From Liolophura sinensis (lineage: Eukaryota > Mollusca > Polyplacophora > Chitonida > Chitonidae): DNA of 64,000 nt. Under the pieces are notes generated by a model. The model had not been told where the DNA came from. It made no database searches and worked only from the letters and a program-made list of their open reading frames with translations. Below are positions 32,534 through 43,899 of this stretch, one piece after another (position 1 is the stretch's first letter; each line of letters begins with the position of its first letter). The stretch covers positions 21,881,808 to 21,945,807 of the forward strand of contig NC_088301.1 in the NCBI RefSeq assembly GCF_032854445.1, given 5' to 3'. A program made the position numbers and the translations under genes.

Positions 32534-33802
32534 GTGGATTCTTCGGTACTTAACGATTGGCTTGAGATTGTCAAAAAGAAGGTTAGTTTAGCTATGCACC
32601 GTCTAGACATTGATACTCTACCTAAAGTCAAACATTTTCTGAAGGATCCCACTGTGCACTTTATTTGCAAGAATTGTTATCGAATTCTTGTTCAAGAGCT
32701 ATGTACATCTACAACAAAATCAACGTATTCTGCTACTACTTGTACTCTGGAGGAACTATTTAATAAACACAAAACCTTTCTTAAAGAAAGGCGCCTAAAT
32801 ATACCTACCCGTCATACAGAAATACCACAACTTTACCGAATTCCTAAAATGCATAAATCCCCATACAGGGCTCGATTTATTGCGGGTTCAAGAAGTTGTA
32901 CCACCAAACTCTTGTCAAACCTACTTGCGAGAGGGTTACAAGAAGTAAAGTCATTTTGGAATAAGTATTGTTGTGCCATAACAAAAACTTCAGGTGTCAA
33001 CTGCATGTGGATTCTTAACAACTCCAAACATCTTACAGAAGAACTTGATGCTCATATGCATATACCGTGCAAAGACGTATCCACATGGGGTTTCTCTACT
33101 CTCTATGCTACAATTCCTCACAAAGATCTTATGGAAAGAATATCGTCGTTAATTGTCTCGGTATTTACTAAAACAGGTCATTAACGTACATTAACGTCAG
33201 AAGCAATAAGGCTTTCTTTAGTTCTACTATTTATAAAGGTTTGCCACTCATGGGATGTTACATTATTTATTGAATTACTTGAATTTCTCATTAATAACAT
33301 CGATGTGAAATTCGGGGATACCATTTACCAACAGTGCATAGGTATTACAATGGGTACCAATTGTGCGCCTCTTTTGGCAGACCTATACCTGTTTTCATAT
33401 GAATATGAATATATGGAGAAATTCCTTAAAAGTAATATCTTTAAAGCTCTATCCTTTTCATTTACCAACTGGTATATTGATGATCTACTGGCGTTAAATA
33501 ATCCCCATATTGCTGAAGCGGTGAAGGAAATCTATCCGCCTTCATTGGATTTAAAGGAGATAAAAGATAGTCCTGATGGTACATCTTATTTGGATCTATA
33601 TCTGTGCAAAGACGAACAAGGTCTCCTTTCACGTCGCCTTTACGACAAAAGGGATAATTTCAATTTTGATATTGTAAATTATCCCTATTTGGAAAGCAAT
33701 ATACCAAAGGGTCCTGCATATGGCGTATACATATCTCGCCTTCTAGCATTTGTTAGATCTTGCGTAAATTGTGATGACTTAATCTGCGTCACAAGTTGTT
33801 AG
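32534..33802 (+). pseudogene. Reverse transcriptase of the Naiad-type element, broken
   Basis: Segment 32534-33184 holds the fingers, with YRIPKMHKSPYRARFIAG and SCTTKLLSNLLARGLQ. Motif A reads WGFSTLYATIPH; the catalytic Asp is replaced by Gly (33089-33091), whereas the copy at 54512-54514 has Asp. Small frameshifts at about 33185 and 33240 separate this from 33305-33802, which carries MGTNCAPLLADLYLFSYEYE and motif C YIDDLL (33473-33490), then DGTSYLDLYLCKDEQG. RT order and motifs match Penelope-like enzymes. The C-terminus runs to about 33930 in a further frame. The enzyme would copy element RNA at the nicked target. Confidence 0.8.
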
Positions 33803-34591
33803 TTCAAAAACTGGTTTGTCAAGGATACTCCATCAAACGCCTTCATTCTAAGTTTCTCAAATTTTACAGCGAGTATAACACTCTCGTTGGCAGGCAAGGA
33901 CAGAGCGTTCAGAATCTCTGGCGATCTGCATTTTGATCAACCACATAGACGGCGCTGTTATCCTTATGTACATATCTATCGCGTACATGGTATTTAACAA
34001 CATAGATGGCACTGATTGCCGAGCGTAACCATCTATCTTGTAGACAGCTTTTATACAGACCAGCATGTCATGTGTAACATCATAGATGGCGCCTCTTGTA
34101 GTATGAGATCCTTACATATTAACGGGAAAGACGTAATCGTCCATTACTTTTGAATGACAGTCTGTTTGGTTAAGGTCTGTAACGCTTGTCATTTTAGAAC
34201 TGTATCTAATACCGCTTAACCTGGGGCTAGGAGCCGTAAAGGCCGCCACGCTCATTACATCAGCATGATGCCTTTATGAACAGTTGCGATCAAAGCGCAA
34301 CTGAAATACCTTGTTTAATTGTTATTTAATGGACTACGAATTTGAACTCTGATATGGAATTCATGCCTGGAATATCCACTGTCTGCCGGGCATCATTGAT
34401 AACTGATGACCGCTTCTCTCTTGTGTGTTATCGGCTTTATTTCCTGTTTGTATAATTTCTTACACACCTTTGTCTTTGGGAGCTAGTGTTTAACGTTGTT
34501 TTGGAAATGGATCTTGTGATTATCGACTTGGAACGCCCTTTACGGACTACGAATGGTATATGAATGTCGGACATGACGCTTATATTTATAT
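33803..34591 (+). other. 3' end region of the Naiad-type element
   Basis: Non-coding by frame quality. It matches the reverse complement of 53280-53780, except that 34004-34318 is absent from the other copy. A phrase like CATAGATGGCGC recurs within it (33940-33955, 34000-34010, 34083-34094). The end, CGGACATGACGCTTATATTT, agrees with the other copy up to the insertion boundary. Confidence 0.65.
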
Positions 34592-35850
34592 CTATCAAGT
34601 GACAGAACCAACCCTACCAATTTGCTGTTGGATTCCTGTTTTCCATTATAGTTTATCAACCAGATCATTCCGCAAAAGATATTTAAAGAGAGCCTCAAAC
34701 ATTTCCCGGTTCCTTGTCCTGCGAAAAGTTGTCTAAATAGCTTCATTTTTAATTCTCAATGGACGTCAACTCAATTACTGTTTACAGATATATATCTTCC
34801 TCGAAGTATCAAACTCTAAACATTTCATTGTCTTCAATCTCTTCTCCAACCATAAAAACGCACAGTTATTTACTGGGACAAAAACGAACGCGCACTGGAC
34901 CCAGGATTAGTTTACTAATTAAGGTTTTCTGATGTAGTTTCCTGTGCAAGAAAAGAATGTAATATATCTTTGTATTTCTTTATATAGTCCTCTATCCAAC
35001 GAAAAGTAATCTCACTGGATATAAATGACAATTCTTCTACGTTATTGACGTGAGGAAAACTTGTAAATTAACGAAATATTTTTTTACCTTTATATCATCT
35101 CAATAACAGACTGACTGAACTATTTAAAAATTCGTAAGAAAAATGCTGCTCTAAAAAGGCAATTCATTTGAACCGATTTCTCTAAAAGCGAATTTCCTGT
35201 CCGATGTAAAGGAGCCCTTCCAAGTGGAATACCAATGCCTTCCCACAGCATATGTTTTCGAGCACTTCAAAATCAAATTGCAGGCCATGGAAAAGCTTGT
35301 TTTAACCACCCAAAAAAGATAAAGCTGTGTTACAGGAGAGAAGCTGCGGAGGGGGTGGGGGAGATTACCCATTGCTGGAGGCTGCCACAAAAACTAACAC
35401 CGAGGTACAGAAGCCACGGATTATGTTCTTACAATATTTGTATTTAACATGAAAAGATTCACTCTGCAGTAATGACCCGTCAATTCCACTCAATGATTAC
35501 CTTGTAAATAACTCTACATGTGGTGTGACTGAGGGCAAAAAACATGTAAACACCGACAACACATCAGCAAAAAAAGTGTTTGGTCTTTTAGGGGTGAGGC
35601 AGTAATGAGCTGTTTGTCTGAGCTGACTCCACAGGTTTTCAGTAACCGGATATGTAATTCTCTCCTGCCGCAGGCTGTGATAATCCCCCTATGCAATCAT
35701 GTTCGTACCACAAACCACTTTTAGGGCCCGGTTCCGGGGTCAGGTTGTTCAGGTAATCACAGGTGTCCTGATTATCACTCCTTATGAACACAGCAAGATT
35801 GGACATCCTTTGATATACGTTCATTCGTCACACTTTACCTGACACAATTT
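34592..35850 (+). repeat. Family X copy, right part after the Naiad-type insertion
   Basis: Resumes with GACAGAACCAACCCTACCAA and continues through the TTCCGCAAAAGATATTTAAA segment, the CATGGAAAAGCTTGTTTTAA segment and module M (35450-35765). A purine-rich GAGGGGGTGGGGGAG lies at about 35348. Confidence 0.75.
35450..35765 (+). repeat. Module M, copy 3
   Basis: ATGATTACCTTGTAAATAAC, TCTACATGTGGTGTGACTGA, AAAAAGTGTTTGGTCTTTTA and TTCGTACCACAAACCACT keep the module order. The central part is shortened. Confidence 0.8.
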
Positions 35851-35976
35851 GTCCCTAGTTACATGCCGTTAGAGTAGAATAAACAGTGAAACAGAGCGAA
35901 TTAAACCAAAACATGGACAACAGTTGGATACTTGTCTTTTGGTCACAGACATATTTAATTATAATTAAATTATTAT

Positions 35977-36068
35977 AATTATTTATTTGATTGGTGTTTT
36001 ACGCGGTAATCAAGAGTATTTCACTTTCACTGCTGGCGGCCAGCATTATGGTGGGAGGAAACGGGGTA
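35977..36068 (-). mobile_element. SINE tail fragment
   Basis: TTTATTTGATTGGTGTTTTA, CGCGGTAATCAAGAGTATTT and GGCCAGCATTATGGTGGGAG match the SINE 3' half in reverse orientation. Confidence 0.8.
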
Positions 36069-36269
36069 CAGCTTAGAGATAAAAATTAAACTGATTAAAC
36101 TAACTTCATACTTACTTACGTTTTCTTTTGTGTTTCCTAAGTAGGGCAAGACAATAAACTTATTGCTTTTGGGGCTATAGGCAACAGATTTTTCTTCTAA
36201 CTGGTCTGACAGTTTTCTTTTCTTTTGAATTATCTCATGTCTTGAATGTTCAACCCTTATCTGGTAATG

Positions 36270-36490
36270 TACGGACTTATACGACGGTGGCGACCTTTAT
36301 GGTGGGAGGAAACCGGGCAGAACACGGGGAAAACCCACGAACATCAGCAGGTTGCTGACAGACTTCCCATATACGACCGGAGAGGAAGCCAGCATGAGCT
36401 GAACTCGAACACACACCGACCGCATTGGTGAGAGGCTGTTGGGTTATTGCGCCTAGCTGATACGCTAACCATCTCGGTAACGGAGTCCCC
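36270..36490 (-). mobile_element. tRNA-headed SINE, 3' tail truncated
   Basis: Reverse orientation. The segment runs from ACTTATACGACGGTGGCGAC through AACATCAGCAGGTTGCTGAC and GAAGCCAGCATGAGCTGAAC to the head. Read on the minus strand the head has a B-box-like GTTCGAGTTC and an A-box-like TGGTTAGCGT. The GGAGTCCCC end is the SINE 5' terminus. Confidence 0.88.
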
Positions 36491-37985
36491 AGATCTGGAA
36501 ATGTGTACAGTTATCAGAATCTCTTCGGACTAAGGCCAGTGTGTATATAATGTCATCAAGTCATTACCAAAATAGCAGCAAGTACAGAATGGGAATGTAA
36601 ACCCACACACTGATAATACACAGTAATCTTCTAAAATCATTATGTTGCTAGGAATCCGGCGAGGGAAGAGGATGAAATCCGGTGTGTTTCATGTGGAGAC
36701 TAGTCCTGCACTGCCACAGCCCAGGTTATCGTTTCGGGAGGCTAGAATTACATGTTGGTTGGTAAGGCATGATTCTTCTGCGAGAAGGTACGTTCTGCCG
36801 TTCAGGAGAAAGGAAGAGCAGGGCGCTACTTACAGTCCAGCAAAGAATGACTGTCCACCAGCCGCACAAGAAGGAGAGGTGATCAAACACACAAACCGAC
36901 TCCCAGTCAAATACACTAACATGGTTTATCAAAGATAAATCATCGGTTCTTTAGCATCGGAGATTGCTAATTACAACTTCTCCCTCAATCTGTATATTTA
37001 GATTTGTCAACTATGCTAAAAGCAAATACTAATAAGTAAAATGTGTCTTTAAAACTGTTGAATTCAAACAACAGAAGAGTATCCCCGCATGCAGCAGAAT
37101 TCAATGCCTCAACGTGTTAACGTGATGAAAACTCGATCAACATATGCATAGATCCATAAGGACACCTGCTGCTACGGTCACTATAGGTGTCCCTCTCTTC
37201 TCTTTAGGTATAGGCATAATAGAGAATCAGATCTAGAAGGGGATAGTGGGGTAGGCAAGGGTTCCACACTGTCTAGTATGAGTTCCCGGATACCGAAGTC
37301 GGTAATCTTGGGACATTCTCAATTGAGGCACAACACAGGGAACAAGCCCATGTACTGTACTGTCCGCGCACAATGTGCCGCACTTGACGCCAGGGATACT
37401 GCATTCGGGATGCAGTGTACGTGAGAGAGCAATATAAAATCAAACACACTAAACTTCCACATAAAGTGATGTTTACGCCGAAAACAGTGGAAAAAATCAA
37501 CAAAAAGATGATGAACTCATCGGGCAGCCAAAAATCTTTCCAGATAATTCCGCACTTTTATCGCCATTTTATTCACATGTTAAGAAAAAGGTTCGCAAGG
37601 CATTTAAAATGTGCACAAAGCTTTCTGTTATATTGACAAATTCCATAAAAATCCACCTTATTTTTGTCTGCGAACATTCCTGTAATTTAGCAGCCAGAAT
37701 GCTATTACAAACAAATTTTCAGCACAATGGTAAAATTCACTTCTTTTGTTACCTTAGGAATCAGTGGTTACACTTGTCCATCTCGGTGGAATTGTTGGCT
37801 TTCTGATGTCACCATGGGAACCACTTGCATCTCTAGTCTCACTAGGTCTGACAAAGAGTCGAAAATGTAGCCCATTTTTGTCTTATGTTTTATTTATTAC
37901 CAATAAGATTGATTGTTTAAAAGATAAGATCATATTCTAGTGTACAATTAGCAATTTGCTATCCGCCTCATTGTTTTATTTAATT
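36491..37985. other. No supported gene; diverged block Z end near 37560-37850
   Basis: The 36642-36938 plus-strand frame (98 codons) has no motif I know. Near 37680-37850 the order of AATGCTATTACAAACAAATT, TTGTTGGCTTTCTGATGTCA and CCATGGGAACCACTTGCA matches the right end of block Z at 11700-11780 and 20980-21040. Confidence 0.4.
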
Positions 37986-38087
37986 GCATTCCCTGGGCTC
38001 TGCCAGATTTCCTTCCACAATAATGCTGGTCGCCGTTGTATAAGTGACATATTCTTGAGTACGGCGTAAACAATAAACAAATAAATA
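37986..38087 (+). mobile_element. SINE 3' half
   Basis: CCTGGGCTCTGCCAGATTTC, AATGCTGGTCGCCGTTGTAT, GACATATTCTTGAGTACGGC and GTAAACAATAAACAAATAAA. The head is missing. Confidence 0.8.
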
Positions 38088-38409
38088 TTTCCTTGCCTAA
38101 GATTTTAGATTAATCATACCAATATATTAAGGTTAATATCCGTGTATGATGAAGTTCCCGAGCATCACACAGTCCAGGACACCGTGGGAATAAGAATAGT
38201 CTGATTGGAGATACTTAAAACTTCCAATAAGATAACAAAAACACTGCTATCAATGTTCCTGGGTAAGCCGTTTTTGTGTCGCTGTTGAATTTTCCCATAA
38301 AAGAACTTATACAACGTTGAACATAGACTAAATCCGATTCATCCTCCCTTTGTCATCTTAAGCACTGATATTAACGGTGCAATTCGTCCTTGTGGCCAGT
38401 TTGTACAAT

Positions 38410-38480
38410 GAAGATAGCTTTTACAATAAATCGTTAAATACGACGTTAAACACCAAGCACTCACTCACTCAGTCACTCAC
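38410..38480 (+). mobile_element. Short insert with CACT microsatellite tail, possibly a second SINE type
   Basis: TACGACGTTAAACACCAAGC is followed by a CACT repeat (about 38457-38480). A ..CGTTAAAC.. end with a short tandem tail is typical of mollusc SINE 3' ends. Only the end is present. Confidence 0.45.
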
Positions 38481-39740
38481 TTTCACAATAAACAATTGTA
38501 TCATTGTTGTCATGTTGGTTGGTTCTCTCCTCGGTCCTGCAGACATCTTAATTAACCTTATAGTAATACCATAAAAGCCTTCTACAAACCAGATACAATC
38601 TCATTTCAAACACCGCATAGTGAAGTCATGTTTTACAGTATACAAAAAATGTTTACTTAACATTTTTGCATTTCAACCTGATAAATGCTTTTTTCTAGCA
38701 CGTAAAGGAAAGTTCAGAGAGAGATCTGGTTAATTATTCAGCGTAAGGAATCCCATGACGAAGATGGGGGCAAAACATATCTCTTATGTGGCGTGAATGA
38801 ATACTAATCTCCCGTATTACGCCTGTCCTTTGCAACACACATTTAACGCTTTTACCGGACATTTTCAAAGAAGAAACTAAAATGGAGACTTTAGAAATGC
38901 GAAAGGTGGTTAATTATTTAATGGTTATAGGCGTTTTGAAGTAAAGGTAAAAGCAAAATCACAAGCCTGGATTTAATTGTTTTCGTTTGTGTATTTTTGA
39001 ATTTCCCGTTTTTCGCACCTACCAAGTAAGCAAGACGCCAGTTGTCACTAAATTCTTACCTAAATCTCCATCAAAAATGATCAGACCAACTGTCATCAAG
39101 ACGTTATTGTTCAACTGAATACAATCATGCTTTCGTCCACTAAGTCATGGCGCTTTGGGTTTGTTTAGGGAAAGCTATTAAGTAAACAAACGATGTGTTT
39201 TAGCATCTACCAGTGAACACTCTCTTTTTATACGTTTTTTGGCAATGATCTCTCCATAACATTCGAAATTACTGGTACTCCATATTCTTAAATGAAACCT
39301 AAGGAGATATCAAATAAAATTTCTTAAACACAAACACATCGGAGAATGCTTTCTGTTGCATTTAGTGCAAGCTAATAAGGGATTGGCTACACGTACATAC
39401 AAAATCGAAAACGAAACACTTTGCGATGTAATTAGGCTTTTTTCGTTTCCCTTTATTGGCTCCTGAGGTGTATCCAAGGATTACGAAGTAACGATCATAG
39501 TTATCATGAACGTTCTGACATCAAAAGACCCAAAGGACTATCTGATTTTCACAACAATGGGAGCTGCCATTCACCATGAAAACGACTGAGGGTCATGACC
39601 ATTGTTTGACTTCATTTTAAAATTGTTTTCACAAACGCAACTAATTAGTACAACGTCCTGTGTAGCTAAAAGAAAGTGTTTGATTGTAGCAATCACTAGA
39701 ATTCGACTTCATGGAACATTACATACCTGCAAAGATTTCA
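38481..39740. other. No recognisable gene or repeat
   Basis: AT-rich sequence with frequent stops and no motif I can assign. Confidence 0.35.
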
Positions 39741-42320
39741 GTTTGTCGTCGTCCACTGAGTTTTCTCTCTGATATTCATCGAACTTCGTTAGCCCTAACT
39801 GACTCCAAAACGTTCGCCACAACCCAGATGTAAAAGTGGATTTTCCAGACCAAATTTACTATGAAAAGGAGACTGACCTTGAAACCTGACCTTATAACCT
39901 GACTTTGTTAAGTATTATAGGTGATAGGTGTATTTGAAGTTCATGTCTGGTGCCAGTATGCCTAGCCTGGGTCTGCACACAGGCTTACAGGTCACGTTAC
40001 TGGAATCAGGAGTCAGATGAATTAGCATAGCCATATCGGAAATGGCTACTTTTTTTGTTTATGTAATATCAAGTTGGCTTCCGATATTAGTGGGATGCTC
40101 ATTTACAAGAGTTACAAAATATTTTTATGAATATAAAGAAAGATTCGAACTATCGTTACTTTTTTTCTTTTCTATTTTGAGCTTTCAAATTTACTTTCAA
40201 TATGGAATTTTATTCCAGGAAGGGGGAAGACATATAGAAGCTAATACGAGATTAAGCTGCTTTGTATGTACAGTGGAAAGTTCCGGGGTTGAAATCGTTA
40301 CATGGTCGGCTGTGGAAACCTAATCGCTAGGATATATAATTATTTCTACACAGGTCACATGTGTCATCTCTCAATTGATTTGTTTGACTGATAAAACGTG
40401 TATTCCTTGCCTATATTGCTTATTACAACGCTCATATGATGGTATGGACGCATTCAGGGCTGTAACTTAAGCCGTGGAAGGAACCGTTGCATTAAACTTC
40501 AGACTAACGTTACATCTCCAGGCGCCAGTTTATATCTGGGCGCTAGCAGCCGACTGGCTTCTAGAAAGTGTAAGCAGATTTTCTGGCGAGTAAAGGAAAA
40601 TCAGTCTTTTCTTCCGCTACACTGATGAGATTCTTAGAGAAATGCAGATTAAATCACTTGACAAAAACGTTGTCCATTTGACGCATCTGTTCAAAGGAAT
40701 TAAACTTGTCTGTCACAGAGCTCTGGGTCGATACCCCTAGAGGCATGTAGAGCTGGCTCTCAAATGTTGTGAGGGGCATATCGAAAATATGTGCACAAAT
40801 CCGACTTGTGCATATTGGCCCGTTCTTTGATAAAACGGCGATGTCAAAAAAATCAATTGTTGCATCAATGACTTTCCTGAGGATTTGCTTCTTTAAAGGT
40901 GGAGAAAATATAAAAATGACATAAAGGTCAGATGGAAGAGTGCGAAAAGTCATTCCTAAATGTGGTCTATTTTTTCCAATTTTTCCTTAAGCAGAAAAAG
41001 ACACTTGAAAATAATTTTTGTATAGAGGGTATTTGGGACCACCTTTGGTATTTTGGTATAGTCTTTAATTAATAATGTCATAAATGAGGATATAACACAG
41101 GTTTAATAAATATGTTTGCACTAGAATTTGTTCTTTTCAGCTAACAAATGCAATAAACCTCAATTTGGATCATATTTATATTTTAATATGTTCATTAGAT
41201 AAGCATTACATCCTTATTTAGAACATTATTATGCAACAGCGATAAATACCAAAAGTAGGTCCCAAATGATTTTGGCATCATTTTTATGCTTTGTTCTCCT
41301 TCAAAGAACAGAAACAAACAAATCAGTTTGAGGCGAATAACTTTACGTTTCACAAAGACAATTTATCAATGACTTCACCCATCTGAGAGTTTTTTTTTTC
41401 GACAAAATCGTTTATATACAACCATAACCATAAGTTCTTTTCGAGGTTGAAAGAACACATGACATAAATGATTTAGAACTAGTCGTCTGGGTTAAGCCAT
41501 TGCGCCACTATCATCGTTACAGTAAGCTCTCTGATGTTGCGTGTACAACCTCGTTGTCGTAAAAAAGATGAAAGGGCAGTCATTTGGCAAGTTATTTTCC
41601 CTGCAATGTTTTCTCGACTAGAGATGCGATTTATTTTAGATTTGTAACGTTTCACAGCCTTTCCAAATCAGATTTGTCACATCAGAGTGTGCTCCTGAGG
41701 GACATTCAGCAGAAAGGAGATCACATGCTTTGTGTCATCGTGTCCAACAAACTCGCTTCTGGTTAAAGGGTTTTTTCCCCATACTCATTGGCTAGATGTC
41801 TGCTTTTGTTCTACACACTTGTCATCGCTTGTAACAATGAACAGAACTAGCTGACAGTTTGCTGTTGATTGCCGCTTGTGATCGCCTCATCTTGTACTAA
41901 GTAAAAGAAATATACAGCTCTCAGTCTGGTGTTCAATGTCTGTTTTTCAGTTCACTGTGGATTTTCTAAACATTTTATTCTCTTTCCTCTTTTCTCCAAA
42001 CATAAAGGATAAAGGGTTTTGGTTAATGAATTTTTGGATCATTCTTATTCGCCTTTTTACTGTCTCAACTGCAGATTGACTTAATGTTGAAAGTAGTTGT
42101 TTAATAGCAAAATGCTGCCGTAAAAACTCAATTTCACTTTAAACAATTGCTTTAAAAGCCAAATTTATATCCGACGTAAGGGAGTCCACAGTTTGTCCAT
42201 GTAAAATATCATTGCATCCACACAGTGTATATTTTCACTGTACAACCCGAAACCTTAGTACCACGCCTTTTGAACACAGCGAGATTGCAGCAATCTTTGA
42301 TGTATGTTCTCATAACTTGT
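39740..42320 (+). repeat. Family X copy
   Basis: Follows the order seen at 29663-31470 and beyond: the AACCCAGATGTAAAAGTGGA block, GAATTAGCATAGCCATATCG, the CTCCAGGCGCCAGTTTATAT block, AACGTTGTCCATTTGACGCA, the GTCGTCTGGGTTAAGCCATT segment and TGCTCCTGAGGGACATTCAG. The 40042-40323 frame (93 codons, hydrophobic) belongs to this repeat and I do not call it a gene. Confidence 0.7.
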
Positions 42321-43880
42321 TCATAGTTGTGTGCATTTTCTGTGCAAGATAAAATGAATGACCAAGGGGTAACTACTTAGAATGACGAATGGCGGTGTTG
42401 CTAGAAAGTCAAAAAAAGAGATAAACCACTGAATATAAACAACAGAACACCATCTCTGGGGCAGTGGAAGCTCGTTTAACCAAAAACTTTTCGGTGTCAG
42501 CATACCTTTTACCATCTCAAAAGAAAGCTACTCAGACATAACAGCCTCTCAGCTTTCTTGTTGGGCCGTAACAATTTCTTTAAAGTACAGTTTTTCTAAG
42601 GCCACAGTGGTCAGTCTGTGTGACAGTTGTCAAAGCAACTTTGTTGAGGAGAAAGTCCGAATTGAAGGCGCTAAGCTAGCCTCGTGTTGGCAGTATGTTG
42701 ATCGATGACGTCTTTTCCGAATATTGCCATTGATGAAACTTATCCATCAAGTAGAGTTTTCCTCATTTCCTTATCTTTATTCATTTTCATTAAAACCATA
42801 CTCGTTTTCGTGTTATAGTACCTTTTCAAGTGTCTTTTAATTTGTTCAAACAGATTAACGCACTGTAATTTTATTCGTCAGACATTTTAATCACGGGAAA
42901 AGCAATCATGTCGTTGTTGAAAAATTGGTGTCTGAAATTTGTAAATTGCAAAACCAGGCAATGCAATTCCGTTTCAAACGGAGTAAAAACATGCACGTCT
43001 ATTGATTTATCGCCAATCGCTAGCACAATGCATGACATATTCTTAATAAGGTGATAATACTAGGTAAGCCAATACTTCATGAAGTCTGTTTTTCTATCAT
43101 AAGGAACGTTAGAATATCGAGTTAACACACACATTTTCAATATTTTTCAAGATAAAAGCTCCATTCATCTGTTTTTATTTACCTCAATTGGTCGAAATGG
43201 CGTTTAGAACCTGAATGGATGTCAGGAATCTCAGAGCTTCCGCGCCTTTGGGGCCACAGAACCCTTGCCTAATAATTGACTGGGTTAGTCGTTCTTCTAG
43301 CCTTGTACGACCCCACCACCTCAACACCCCGTTGCCCACGGGCCTGATTACTATGGTCAATGCACAATTAACGCTGTTCAGTTTATCTGAGCAAATATTT
43401 TACAACTACTTAGCGCGTGTTTCAACGTACTTATATGTACATGTAAAGTATGAAAGTGATTTAATAACTAAAATTGTGCTAAATTGTGCAGTTTGCTTCA
43501 TCACGGCCGTGGGACATGACGACCGTGGGGATGGACATATTTTCTCTTAAAACATGCGCAAACGCGTGTAAGGCTGTTTAGGATCCTTGAGCTTACGGGG
43601 CCCTCGGACCCTCATTTCATTGGTTGGGATAATTCCTCCACCCCACCACTCACTTTTCATTTGCACACTACACCCCTGCTTTGGTATAACACTGGCTGCT
43701 ACTTGGGGTTTTGTGCTAATTTTTGCGTATGTCAAATAAGATTGTAATCTAAATTCAACCAATATCACCTAGGTAGTTTCCACGGTGAAAACCGGCTCCC
43801 ATTCTTATAAGCTATCATGGAGACATTTTTGTTTTCGATTCTGAGCGGGCATAGAGGCATTCACCTGAAAGTCTGTATTT
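42320..43880. other. No supported gene
   Basis: The 43215-43550 plus-strand frame (111 codons) covers a more GC-rich patch (CCACCACCTCAACACCCCGT) but carries no motif I recognise. The minus frame 43547-43768 is similar. Confidence 0.35.
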
Positions 43881-43899
43881 TATAAAGGAGAAAGCGTTG

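Larger units (their letters stand above)
31471..34591 (+). mobile_element. Naiad-type Penelope-like retroelement, 5'-truncated, nested in family X
   Basis: Both junctions can be read against uninterrupted family X copies. Left of the insert the host repeat reads GCCTCTGCTT (to 31470). Right of it the repeat resumes CTATCAAGTGACAGAACC (from 34592). At 27450 and 29390 the two halves are contiguous. The insert encodes, in order, a GIY-YIG endonuclease, a CxC linker and a reverse transcriptase. That is the permuted order described for the Naiad clade, not the C-terminal endonuclease of canonical Penelope elements. At least three frameshifts and a lost motif A Asp make it inactive. The 3' part from about 33803 is non-coding. 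I see no clear target-site duplication. Confidence 0.85.

Noticed and set aside
40042-40323. 93-codon hydrophobic frame as a membrane protein gene
   Set aside because: It lies in a family X copy whose relative at 29980-30200 does not keep the frame.
43215-43550. 111-codon frame in a GC-richer patch
   Set aside because: No recognisable domain, no splice or poly(A) context, and no paralog in the window.
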